In this document: piece by piece, positions 33,767 to 42,196 of the stretch | How positions within the stretch are numbered: the first letter of the stretch is position 1 | Layout: each line of letters begins with the position of its first letter | Assembly (NCBI RefSeq): GCF_035271045.1 | Contig: NZ_DATESC010000001.1 | Location: 124,001 to 188,000 of the forward strand | Direction of reading: 5' to 3' | Source of the DNA: Marinospirillum sp035271045 | Lineage (GTDB): Bacteria > Pseudomonadota > Gammaproteobacteria > Pseudomonadales > Halomonadaceae | Length of the DNA stretch: 64,000 bases | Translations under genes and position numbers: made by a program | The notes under the pieces: generated by a model | Database searches by the model: none | Told to the model about the DNA's origin: nothing | The model's input: the letters and a program-made list of their open reading frames with translations, nothing else

Positions 33767-35881
33767 ATGAGTGTTGATCTCAGCCAGTTTCACCAAGTTT
33801 TTATTGATGAAGCCTATGAACACCTGTCGACAATGGAAAGTCTGTTATTGGCAGTAGACTTGGCTAACCCCAGTTTAGATGATTTAAATGCCATTTTTCG
33901 GGCCGCTCACTCTATTAAAGGGGGTGCAGGGACATTTGGTTTTACTGACATTGCTCAATTAACCCATGCGTTAGAAACTTTATTGGATTTATTGCGTAAA
34001 GAAGAGTTGTCACCCACCTACGCCATGATTGATGCTTTTTTACGCTGTTGCGATGTGCTTGGTAATATGTTGGATGTGCATCAGCATGGTGGTGAAGTTG
34101 ATCCTACCTTGATTGCTGATTTGCGTACCGAACTTTTGCAGTTAGCTGAAACGGATGATGCTGTTAATGTGAGCACTTTCAGTAGTGGCAACAATGACTT
34201 AACTGCTAATCAGCTTGGTTGGGTTATTCATTTACACCCTAGGGACGATGTTTTTGCTAAGGGTGCTTCTTGGGAAGCCATTAATACTGACCTTAAAGCC
34301 TTGGGTACATTGGAGGTGCTGCAACCTGCTACGGATGGACAGGCATCTTGGCGTTTAATGAGTGATGTTGAACTGCCAGAATTGCAAGAAATTTTTGCTT
34401 ATGTGTGTGCTGTTGATGAAGTGACCTTTACAGCTGAAAATGCGCTTGAAAGCGACGAGGGTTTTGGTTTTTTTGTCGATGAATCTGAATTAGCAGCAGG
34501 TAGGGATGAAATTGAAGGCTTTGGCTTTTTTGTCGATGAGTCTGAATTAGCTGCAGGTAAAGAAGATAAAGAGAGCACTGACGGTTTTGGCTTTTTTGTG
34601 GATGAACAAAGCCTACCCATTGTTGCTGAAGTTGAAGTGAAAAGCATCAATAAGCCCATTGCTACAGCTCCCACCGCTAAAGCGGTCAGACCAGCAACTG
34701 CTGCGGAAGCATCGATTCGTGTAGGTGTCGAGAAAGTTGACCAGTTAATTAACTTGGTGGGTGAATTGGTGATTACCCGTTCAATGCTGGCGCAATCCTT
34801 ATCGACTTTAGATCCGATGGAGCACGAAGAAATCTACTCGGGCCTAAGCAGCTTAGAGCGTAATTCCCGTGATTTACAAGAAGCGGTTATGTCAATTCGC
34901 ATGATGCCGATTAACTTTGTCTTCGGGCGTTTTCCGCGTGTGGTACGGGATTTGTCAGCCGCAATGAACAAGAAAGTTGCTTTGAAATTATTGGGTGAAG
35001 ACACTGAGCTGGATAAAGGCTTAATTGAGAAGCTAGCAGACCCTCTAACGCATTTAGTCAGAAATTCCATCGATCATGGTATTGAAACACCTGAAGAACG
35101 CTTGGCGGCAGGTAAGTCAGAACAGGGCACCATTACGTTAAGTGCTGGGCATCAAGGTGGCAGTATTTTGGTTGAAGTGGTTGACGATGGGGCTGGTTTA
35201 AACCGTGAAAGGCTAATCGCAGGGGCTTTGAAAAAAGGTATTTTATTGAGTGAAAACCCGTCTGATAAAGAAGTTTGGCAGCTAATTTTTGCTGCTGGTT
35301 TTTCTACTGCAGCTAAGGTTACTGATGTTTCTGGCCGTGGTGTGGGTATGGATGTGGTGATGCGTAATATTACTGAAATGAAGGGTCAGATAGATGTGGA
35401 TTCTGAATCAGGTAAAGGTACACGCATTAGTTTGCGCCTACCATTAACCTTAGCCATTCTTGATGGTATGTCGCTACGGGTGGGAGACGAAGTTTTTATT
35501 TTACCTTTGACGCGCATTATTGAATCAATGCAGCCAGATCCAGCACAGCTTAAAACCTTGTCAGGTAAAGGCCGTGTTGTACACATTCGTGGCGAATATT
35601 TACCATTATTACCGCTATACAAGATTTTTAACCTTGAGCCACGCTTTAAAAAACCTGAAGAAGGTATTTTAGTAGTGGTAGAAAGTGCTGAAGGTAAGTT
35701 GGCCTTATTTGTTGACGAGCTTATTTCTCAAAATCAAGTGGTCATTAAAAGCCTAGAAACCCATTATCGGCGTGTGGAAGGTGTGTCGGGCGCAACCATT
35801 ATGGGCGATGGTCGTGTGGCGTTAATTATTGACATAGAACAGCTAGCTAAAATGACGCAATTGAGTGCAGCCAACAGTTGA
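33767..35881 (+). CDS. cheA: Chemotaxis histidine kinase CheA with triple GFGFFVDE linker repeat
   Basis: A 704-residue kinase. The P1 Hpt domain has the phospho-accepting His48 in 'RAAHSIKGGAGTFGF'. Residues ~145-225 form a P2-like alpha/beta segment ('WVIHLHPRDDVFAKGASW'). A linker with three copies of GFGFFVDE (starting at residues 232, 251 and 273) precedes the P3 dimerisation helices. The P4 ATPase has 'HLVRNSIDHGIE' and 'DVSGRGVGMDVV', and the P5 CheW-like domain ends the protein. All catalytic boxes are intact. The linker repeats are unusual and may be docking sites. Confidence 0.96.
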   Translation: MSVDLSQFHQVFIDEAYEHLSTMESLLLAVDLANPSLDDLNAIFRAAHSIKGGAGTFGFTDIAQLTHALETLLDLLRKEELSPTYAMIDAFLRCCDVLGNMLDVHQHGGEVDPTLIADLRTELLQLAETDDAVNVSTFSSGNNDLTANQLGWVIHLHPRDDVFAKGASWEAINTDLKALGTLEVLQPATDGQASWRLMSDVELPELQEIFAYVCAVDEVTFTAENALESDEGFGFFVDESELAAGRDEIEGFGFFVDESELAAGKEDKESTDGFGFFVDEQSLPIVAEVEVKSINKPIATAPTAKAVRPATAAEASIRVGVEKVDQLINLVGELVITRSMLAQSLSTLDPMEHEEIYSGLSSLERNSRDLQEAVMSIRMMPINFVFGRFPRVVRDLSAAMNKKVALKLLGEDTELDKGLIEKLADPLTHLVRNSIDHGIETPEERLAAGKSEQGTITLSAGHQGGSILVEVVDDGAGLNRERLIAGALKKGILLSENPSDKEVWQLIFAAGFSTAAKVTDVSGRGVGMDVVMRNITEMKGQIDVDSESGKGTRISLRLPLTLAILDGMSLRVGDEVFILPLTRIIESMQPDPAQLKTLSGKGRVVHIRGEYLPLLPLYKIFNLEPRFKKPEEGILVVVESAEGKLALFVDELISQNQVVIKSLETHYRRVEGVSGATIMGDGRVALIIDIEQLAKMTQLSAANS

Positions 35882-35896
35882 TCTGGAGAAAAAATT

Positions 35897-36394
35897 ATGA
35901 GTGAGTTAGTGGCAGAGAATGCTCAAGTTCTAAGTGGTAATCAAGAATTTTTGACTTTTACTTTGGGTGATGAAGAATACGCCATTGATATTTTAAAAGT
36001 ACAAGAAATTCGTGGTTATGATGGTGTAACGCGTATTGCTAATACTCCTGATTACATTAAAGGGGTTATTAATATGCGCGGTGTGATTGTGCCAGTGGTT
36101 GATATGCGCTTAAAGCTTCATGTGGGTGAAGCCGTTTACGATCAGTTTACGGTTATGATTATCTTAAATTTAGGTGAGCGTGTTGTGGGTATGGTGGTTG
36201 ATGGTGTTTCTGATGTTGTTGCTTTAAATGAAGAACAGATACGTCCAGCACCTGAGTTTGGTGCGGCTATGGATACCCAATATATTCAGGGATTGGTGAG
36301 CATTGAAAAGCGTATGGCAATTGTTGTTGATATTGAAAAACTGATGTCGAGTAGTGAAATGGGGCTGATGGATAGTGTTGCTGAAGCACTTTAA
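35897..36394 (+). CDS. cheW: Chemotaxis coupling protein CheW
   Basis: A 165-residue adaptor with two SH3-like lobes that links receptors to CheA. Signatures are 'FLTFTLGDEEYAIDILKVQ', 'IANTPDYIKGVINMRGVIV' and 'GMVVDGVSDV'. It starts 15 bases after cheA. Confidence 0.96.
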   Translation: MSELVAENAQVLSGNQEFLTFTLGDEEYAIDILKVQEIRGYDGVTRIANTPDYIKGVINMRGVIVPVVDMRLKLHVGEAVYDQFTVMIILNLGERVVGMVVDGVSDVVALNEEQIRPAPEFGAAMDTQYIQGLVSIEKRMAIVVDIEKLMSSSEMGLMDSVAEAL

Positions 36395-36409
36395 TAAGAG
36401 GTTGCAACT

Positions 36410-38140
36410 ATGCTAAAACGCTTAAAAGTTAAATCTAAACTTTTTATAGTTATTAGCTTTATGGCTCTACTGTTGCTCATCATCGGTATGATGGGTTTGG
36501 GTGGCATGAAAGACTCCAACACTGCTTTAGGTGATGTTTACCACGACCGTTTAAGACCAACTTTACAGCTAGCCAAAATTCAATATTTGATGCAACAAAA
36601 TATTATTCAGCTAAACCTAGCCACAATGCACGACACTCGTTTAGATGAACATATTTTACATGATCATCCAATAAAAATGCATACCGACATTATTAGAGAG
36701 AATATTAAACAAATCACCCAGCTATGGGCTGAGTTTATGGCTAGCAGCTTAACTGATAGAGAAGCATTACTAGCAGCTGACTATACAAAATTAAGGACAG
36801 ATTTTGTACAACAAGGCTTGCTGGCAACAATAAAATTGCTTGAGTCGGGTTATTTTGAGCTAGCCAATGTGCACATGATTGAAAAAACCAACCCACTGTT
36901 TCTTAGCAGTGTAGCGGTTGCAGAACAACTTCTGGAATTACAAAGGCAGATTTCTTCCGATCTTTTTGAAAGCCAGCAAGAATCTTATGCATCTACACGT
37001 TTGCTAGCAGTCATTATGATAGTGGCTGGTATTATAATTGCCGCTTTTTCAGGCTGGTTGCTGATTAGCGTTATTGTTAACCCCTTAAATAGAGCAGTGG
37101 GCTACTTTAATGAAATTTCTAAAGGGAATTTAAATAACACCATTGTTATTGAGCACCAAGATGAAATTGGTGAAGTGCTAACGGCTTTACAGGCAATGCA
37201 AGACCATCTGCGTGGTTTAGTGACCGATATTAAAGCTTCGGTTGATTCCATTAATACCGCTTCGCAAGAAATAGCTTCGGGTAATATTGACTTATCACAG
37301 CGTACAGAAGAACAAGCCTCTAGCCTAGAAGAAACAGCAGCTAGCCTAGAAGAATTAACGTCAACGGTTAAGCAAAATGCTGATAATGCACGTCAAGCTA
37401 ATCAGTTGGCACAAAATGCTAGCAGCACAGCCGTTGAAGGTGGTGAAAAATCACGCCAAGTGGTTGAGACTATGGAAGCCATTAGTGACAGTTCTAATAA
37501 GATTGCTAATATTATTAAGCTGATTGATGACATAGCTTTTCAAACCAATATTTTAGCTTTGAATGCAGCTGTAGAAGCAGCTAGAGCCGGTGACCAAGGT
37601 CGAGGTTTTGCTGTAGTTGCTGAAGAAGTGCGCTCTTTGGCACAGCGTTCAGCTGCTGCGGCTAAAGAAATTAGCGGCTTAATTACCAGTTCTGCAGTTA
37701 CTGTTAGTAAAGGCGCTGAGCTAGTAAAAGAAACAGGCCTTACTATTGAAGCCATTGTTGATTCAGTACAAAAAGTAACCGATATTATTGGTGAAATATC
37801 AGCCGCTTCAGATGAACAAAGTCAAGGCATTGAGCAAGTTAATCAAGCTGTTACTCAAATGGATGATGTTACTCAGCAAAATGCGGCTTTGGTTGAAGAA
37901 GCTGCGGCTGCCGCTGAGTCTTTGCAAGAACAAGCACAGTCTTTAAGTAGTTCAGTCGCTATTTTTCAGGTTGATACTGGAAATAAAAAACCGGCTCAAG
38001 TAAGAGCTGCAGCTAAGGCGCTAGTTAAACCTATTGCCAAGCGTGCTACCAAGCCTTTAATTAAACCTACTAAAAAGTTAACGGCTAAGCCTTTGTCTAA
38101 GGCTAAACAGTCGAATAATGATGAGTGGGAGGAGTTTTAA
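36410..38140 (+). CDS. Methyl-accepting chemotaxis protein, four-helix-bundle sensor, C-terminal EWEEF
   Basis: A 576-residue chemoreceptor. TM1 is at ~13-31. The periplasmic domain (~35-190) is helical and of the 4HB_MCP/TarH type ('DVYHDRLRPTLQLAKIQYL'). TM2 is at ~196-218, then HAMP and a signalling domain nearly identical at the tip to the first receptor of the operon. The Lys/Pro-rich tail ends 'NNDEWEEF', again like the NWETF CheR/CheB docking peptide. The ligand is unknown. Confidence 0.92.
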   Translation: MLKRLKVKSKLFIVISFMALLLLIIGMMGLGGMKDSNTALGDVYHDRLRPTLQLAKIQYLMQQNIIQLNLATMHDTRLDEHILHDHPIKMHTDIIRENIKQITQLWAEFMASSLTDREALLAADYTKLRTDFVQQGLLATIKLLESGYFELANVHMIEKTNPLFLSSVAVAEQLLELQRQISSDLFESQQESYASTRLLAVIMIVAGIIIAAFSGWLLISVIVNPLNRAVGYFNEISKGNLNNTIVIEHQDEIGEVLTALQAMQDHLRGLVTDIKASVDSINTASQEIASGNIDLSQRTEEQASSLEETAASLEELTSTVKQNADNARQANQLAQNASSTAVEGGEKSRQVVETMEAISDSSNKIANIIKLIDDIAFQTNILALNAAVEAARAGDQGRGFAVVAEEVRSLAQRSAAAAKEISGLITSSAVTVSKGAELVKETGLTIEAIVDSVQKVTDIIGEISAASDEQSQGIEQVNQAVTQMDDVTQQNAALVEEAAAAAESLQEQAQSLSSSVAIFQVDTGNKKPAQVRAAAKALVKPIAKRATKPLIKPTKKLTAKPLSKAKQSNNDEWEEF

Positions 38141-38143
38141 TCT

Positions 38144-38992
38144 GTGAGCGACAAAGCGCGCGAATTTGAATTTATGGATAAAGATTTTCAGAAGATTCGT
38201 AATCTGGCGCATGCCCGTGCAGGAATCTTTTTAAGTCCAAAAAAGCGAGATATGGTTTATAGCCGCATTGCGCGGCGTTTGCGTACGTTAGGGTTGTCAA
38301 CTTTTGAGCAGTATTTAGAGCATTTAGAAGAGCACGAAGATGAAGCTCAAGATTTTATTAATGCGCTAACAACCAATCTGACGTCATTCTTTCGTGAAGC
38401 GCATCACTTTGATTTATTATCAGAGCAAATGTTGCGGTTGGCGGATAGTCGCCGAGGGCCGATTAAAATTTGGTCGAGCGCCTGCTCTACGGGTGAAGAA
38501 GCGTATTCTTTGGCGATTACCGCGATCGAAACGTTTGGTACCTGGACACCACCAGTCCGGATTTTGGCAACGGATGTTGATACTAATGTATTAAGTCAGG
38601 CAAAGCGTGGTGTTTATGCATCTGAGCGAGTAAGTAAGTTAGATGAAGAGCGTGTGAAAAACTTTTTTGTTAAAGGTAAAGGTAGCCATGTCGGTATGGT
38701 GAAAGTTCGTTCTCAGCTAAAAGACTTAATTCATTTTAATTCATTGAATCTTTTAGCCCCCAGTTGGCCTGTTAAAGGGCCTTTTGATGCGATTTTCTGC
38801 CGTAATGTCATGATCTATTTTGATAAGCCCACACAATACAAAGTGTTATCACGCTTTAATCCTATGTTGCTAGACGACGGATTGTTATATGCAGGGCATT
38901 CAGAAAGCTTTCAGCACGCTGCTGATTTATTTCGATTAAAAGGTAAAACAGTGTTTGCTCCAGTGAGTAAAAAATCCACTGATAAGGTTTAA
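38144..38992 (+). CDS. cheR: Chemotaxis protein methyltransferase CheR
   Basis: A 282-residue SAM-dependent enzyme that methylates glutamates on chemoreceptors. The N-terminal helical domain is followed by the SAM-binding segment 'SACSTGEEAYSLA' and 'LATDVDTNVL'; 'IFCRNVMIYFD' is the conserved catalytic-domain motif. Start is GTG at 38144 with GGGAGGAG at 38127-38134. It begins three bases after the EWEEF receptor gene, whose tail would dock its beta-subdomain. Confidence 0.96.
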   Translation: MSDKAREFEFMDKDFQKIRNLAHARAGIFLSPKKRDMVYSRIARRLRTLGLSTFEQYLEHLEEHEDEAQDFINALTTNLTSFFREAHHFDLLSEQMLRLADSRRGPIKIWSSACSTGEEAYSLAITAIETFGTWTPPVRILATDVDTNVLSQAKRGVYASERVSKLDEERVKNFFVKGKGSHVGMVKVRSQLKDLIHFNSLNLLAPSWPVKGPFDAIFCRNVMIYFDKPTQYKVLSRFNPMLLDDGLLYAGHSESFQHAADLFRLKGKTVFAPVSKKSTDKV

Positions 38993-38995
38993 TTT

Positions 38996-39595
38996 GTGCA
39001 AACCGACGGACCGCTTTCTAAAGTTTATTTTGATCCTTATTTTGAAATGGAAGCCGTGAAAATTTTGCCAGGTGAGTTTTATGTTACCCAGCAAAATTTG
39101 TTATTGGTTACAGTCTTAGGTAGCTGTGTTGCTGCTTGTATTCGTGATAAATCGCTAGGCTTAGGTGGGATTACTCATTTTATGCTGCCATTTGAGCAAA
39201 ATAATATTGAGTTAATTGACAGCTCCATTCGTTACGGCAGCCATGCTTTAGAAGTGCTGATTAACGAGTTGCTTAAATTGGGTGCTAGTCGTGAAAATTT
39301 AGAAGCTAAGGTGTTTGGTGGTGGTGATGTGTTGTCTGCTGAAGGCAGTCATATTATTGGTGAGCGTAATGCGGCGTTTTTATTAAATTACCTTGAAGCA
39401 GAGAATATAACGCTTGTCAGCCAAAGTTTGTTAGGGTCGTATCCTCAAAAAGTGTATTTTTTTCCTTCTTCAGGTCGTGTACTGGTAAAAAAGCTTAAAA
39501 GACTGAATAATAATACGATATTCGACCGTGAAGCCTTGTATTTTGAAAAGCTTTTAGATGTTCAGGTGGCTGGCAACATAGAGTTATTTGGTTAA
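38996..39595 (+). CDS. cheD: Chemoreceptor glutamine deamidase CheD, copy 1
   Basis: A 199-residue CheD that deamidates receptor glutamines and, in some bacteria, interacts with CheC. The catalytic Cys44 lies in 'TVLGSCVAACIRD', His61 in 'GGITHFMLPF', and the Thr before the Cys motif is kept. GTG start, three bases after cheR. The C-terminus 'AGNIELFG' resembles the ends of the second CheD and of the third receptor-like protein in this operon. Confidence 0.93.
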   Translation: MQTDGPLSKVYFDPYFEMEAVKILPGEFYVTQQNLLLVTVLGSCVAACIRDKSLGLGGITHFMLPFEQNNIELIDSSIRYGSHALEVLINELLKLGASRENLEAKVFGGGDVLSAEGSHIIGERNAAFLLNYLEAENITLVSQSLLGSYPQKVYFFPSSGRVLVKKLKRLNNNTIFDREALYFEKLLDVQVAGNIELFG

Positions 39596-39598
39596 TTT

Positions 39599-40681
39599 AT
39601 GACTAAAAAAATTTCGGTATTAGTAGTTGATGATTCAGCGCTTATTCGTAAGTTGTTAACTGAAATCATTAACAGTCAAAATGATATGCAGGTGGTTGCT
39701 GTTGCGCCTGATCCTTTGGTGGCAAGAGAGCTGATTAAGCAACACAACCCCGATGTGTTAACGTTGGATGTAGAAATGCCACGTATGGATGGTTTAGATT
39801 TTTTAGAGCGTTTAATGCGCCTAAGACCTATGCCGGTGTTAATGGTGTCTTCACTAACTGAAAAAGGCTCTGAAGTTACTTTGCGTGCTTTAGAGTTGGG
39901 TGCGGTTGATTACATTGCTAAGCCTAAAGTGGATATTGCCACTGGTTTACAAAGTTATGCTGAATTAATTGCTGAAAAAATTAGGGCTTGTGCTCAAGCT
40001 AAAGTGCATTCTCGTGGGCGGCAGCAAGATGTAAGTGCAGCAGGTTTGCGTGCTAAGTCAGTTGCTGCAACACGTAAAAGAGTGGGCTACAGCTCCACAG
40101 AAAAGATTATTTTTGTGGGTGCGTCAACGGGTGGAACAGAAGCCATTAAAGATTTTTTAATCGATCTACCTGCTGATATGCCCGCCATTATGATTACGCA
40201 GCATATGCCAGAAAACTTTACCCGTACTTTTGCTGAGCGATTAGACAAATTGTGTGCCTTACGCGTAAAAGAAGCCGTCGATAATGAACGAGTGTTGCCA
40301 GGTTATGTTTATATTGCGCCAGGCAGTCAACACTTAGAAGTTAAACGCAGTGGTGCTAATTATATGACACGCTTGCATTCTGGTCCGCCAATTAATCGCC
40401 ATCGACCTTCGGTTGATGTGCTATTTAATTCAGCAGCGCAATTGGTTGGTAGTAATGCCGTGGGTATTATTTTAACAGGTATGGGTAAAGATGGTGCTTT
40501 GGGAATGTTAGAAATGCAGCGTGCAGGTGCTTATACTTTTGCACAAAATGAAGCCAGTTGTGTCATTTTTGGAATGCCTAAAGAGGCGATTGCCTTAGGT
40601 GGTGTGAATGAGGTTTTACCTTTGATGCAGCTACCAGCTAGGGTTATTGAGCGTTTAGGACAAAGAACTAACCGTGTGTAA
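39599..40681 (+). CDS. cheB: Chemotaxis methylesterase/response regulator CheB
   Basis: A 360-residue protein with an N-terminal receiver (Asp57 in 'VLTLDVEMPRMDG', Lys108) and a C-terminal methylesterase. The catalytic triad is Ser176 in 'VGASTGG', His202 in 'TQHMPENFT' and Asp298 in 'TGMGKDGALGM'. It removes methyl groups from receptors when phosphorylated by CheA. It lies three bases after cheD and 15 before the next receptor-like gene. Confidence 0.96.
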   Translation: MTKKISVLVVDDSALIRKLLTEIINSQNDMQVVAVAPDPLVARELIKQHNPDVLTLDVEMPRMDGLDFLERLMRLRPMPVLMVSSLTEKGSEVTLRALELGAVDYIAKPKVDIATGLQSYAELIAEKIRACAQAKVHSRGRQQDVSAAGLRAKSVAATRKRVGYSSTEKIIFVGASTGGTEAIKDFLIDLPADMPAIMITQHMPENFTRTFAERLDKLCALRVKEAVDNERVLPGYVYIAPGSQHLEVKRSGANYMTRLHSGPPINRHRPSVDVLFNSAAQLVGSNAVGIILTGMGKDGALGMLEMQRAGAYTFAQNEASCVIFGMPKEAIALGGVNEVLPLMQLPARVIERLGQRTNRV

Positions 40682-40696
40682 GGATATTGAAAGTTG

Positions 40697-41875
40697 ATGA
40701 AACGCTATTTTGTATGGATTGCACTACTACTAGTTTTGCTAGTTGGCGTAGGCATTAGTTATTTTATTCCCGCTTGGTTAACCGGTTTGTTGTTAGGTTT
40801 GGTGGGTTTTAGTTTGGGTTTTATTGTGGCTAAAAATCAAGCTGTAAATACCGTCAAACTAATGGAGAAATCTTCTAATCGTGGTTGTGATGAAGGCATT
40901 TCATTGCTTAACTTGCAGCGTGATTATCGCCAAGTGGGTGAAAGTATTGCTGAGGTAGTTAGTGAATCAATGAGTGATTTAGACTCACTTAGTAGTATGC
41001 AGCGTGATGCTTTAGCTACTTTGGGTGATGCTTTCTCACGGTTTAAGTATTCTTTAGATGAGCAGCAAAGCTTGGTTTCAGAGCTTCTTTATGGTGGCGA
41101 AAAAAATACTAATTCAGACACATATCAAGGGATGAGTAATTTTGCTGAAGAAACCTTAAAAACTCTAAATAGTTTTGTTAGCACTTCTGTACAAACCAGT
41201 GCTGATTTAATGGAAATGCTAGAAAGGGTTTCTGAGCTTTCTGAAGGAATGCCTGAATTAATGCGGGTTTTGGCTGATATTGACAGCATTGCTGAACAAA
41301 CAAACTTATTGGCATTGAATGCGGCAATAGAAGCAGCGCGTGCCGGTGAGCATGGTCGTGGTTTTGCCGTTGTTGCTGATGAAGTTAGGGCATTGTCTTC
41401 GCGTTCAGCTGAGTTTAGTCGTACTATTCAAATTAACCTAAATACCATGAATAAGCGTATTGAAAAGCTAGTTTATGATGTTAGTAAAATTGCTTCACAA
41501 GACATGAGCTTTATTTTAACCGCTAAAAAAGAAGTCGAAACAGCGATTAAGTTATTGATGGATAAATCCGACAGTGATAAATCAGTAACGCAGCAGTTAG
41601 AAGTTTTATCAACTGATTTAGGTATGGCTTTAAATGATGCAATGCGCTCTATGCAGTTTGAAGATATGAGTAGTCAAACCATTCAGCATACTGCATCTGA
41701 ACAAAGCCACCTTTTGTTATTGGTTGAAGCATTAAAAACAGGTGCTGATGACCCAAGAGATTTTCATCAAGCTTTACATTCTCAAATGGAAGAGTTTCGC
41801 ACAGCACGTATGCAACGCAAATCTAATCCAGTTTCAAGTAATTCAATGTCTAGTGGTGATATTGATCTTTTTTAA
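40697..41875 (+). CDS. Membrane-anchored MCP-type signalling protein without a periplasmic sensor
   Basis: A 392-residue protein with two adjacent N-terminal membrane helices (~5-48) and almost no periplasmic loop, followed by a coiled-coil signalling domain with the receptor hairpin tip 'EQTNLLALNAAIEAARAG'. It lacks a ligand domain and a clear HAMP, so it must sense inside the cell or through partners. The C-terminus is 'SSGDIDLF', close to the ends of both CheD copies. ATG at 40697 is taken rather than the TTG one codon earlier. Confidence 0.85.
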   Translation: MKRYFVWIALLLVLLVGVGISYFIPAWLTGLLLGLVGFSLGFIVAKNQAVNTVKLMEKSSNRGCDEGISLLNLQRDYRQVGESIAEVVSESMSDLDSLSSMQRDALATLGDAFSRFKYSLDEQQSLVSELLYGGEKNTNSDTYQGMSNFAEETLKTLNSFVSTSVQTSADLMEMLERVSELSEGMPELMRVLADIDSIAEQTNLLALNAAIEAARAGEHGRGFAVVADEVRALSSRSAEFSRTIQINLNTMNKRIEKLVYDVSKIASQDMSFILTAKKEVETAIKLLMDKSDSDKSVTQQLEVLSTDLGMALNDAMRSMQFEDMSSQTIQHTASEQSHLLLLVEALKTGADDPRDFHQALHSQMEEFRTARMQRKSNPVSSNSMSSGDIDLF

Positions 41876-41911
41876 TTTAATTGTATTTGATCGAGTTGTA
41901 AGGAGTTTTAT

Positions 41912-42196
41912 ATGGCTAATATTTCCACCATTCGCATTCCTGAGCGTTTTGATTTTTCTTTTCATCGAAAATTTACTGAAACTACAGAGATTGCGCTAAA
42001 AGATGATGATGTTAGTTTAATTAGCTTAGATTTCTCAAGGGTTAGCTATTTAGACAGCGCTGCTTTAGGTATGATTGTTTATCTACATAAGAAATCGGTA
42101 TCAGCAGGTAAAATGATTAATATAGTCAGTGCTGGTGGCACTGCTGCTGAGATATTGGGTGTTGCTAATATAAATAAGTTGATTGAAGTTAAATGA
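41912..42196 (+). CDS. STAS-domain anti-sigma factor antagonist (HsbA/CrsA-like)
   Basis: A 94-residue single STAS domain like SpoIIAA/RsbV. The phosphorylatable serine is Ser49 in 'SRVSYLDSAALGMIVY' (DSAALG signature). Such proteins bind an anti-sigma factor or another target when unphosphorylated and are inactivated by a serine kinase. It overlaps the next gene, a receiver-PP2C-kinase fusion, by four bases, so the two are partners. The pair recalls HsbA-HsbR of Pseudomonas and CrsA-CrsR of Shewanella. The final target is not in the window. Confidence 0.9.
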   Translation: MANISTIRIPERFDFSFHRKFTETTEIALKDDDVSLISLDFSRVSYLDSAALGMIVYLHKKSVSAGKMINIVSAGGTAAEILGVANINKLIEVK

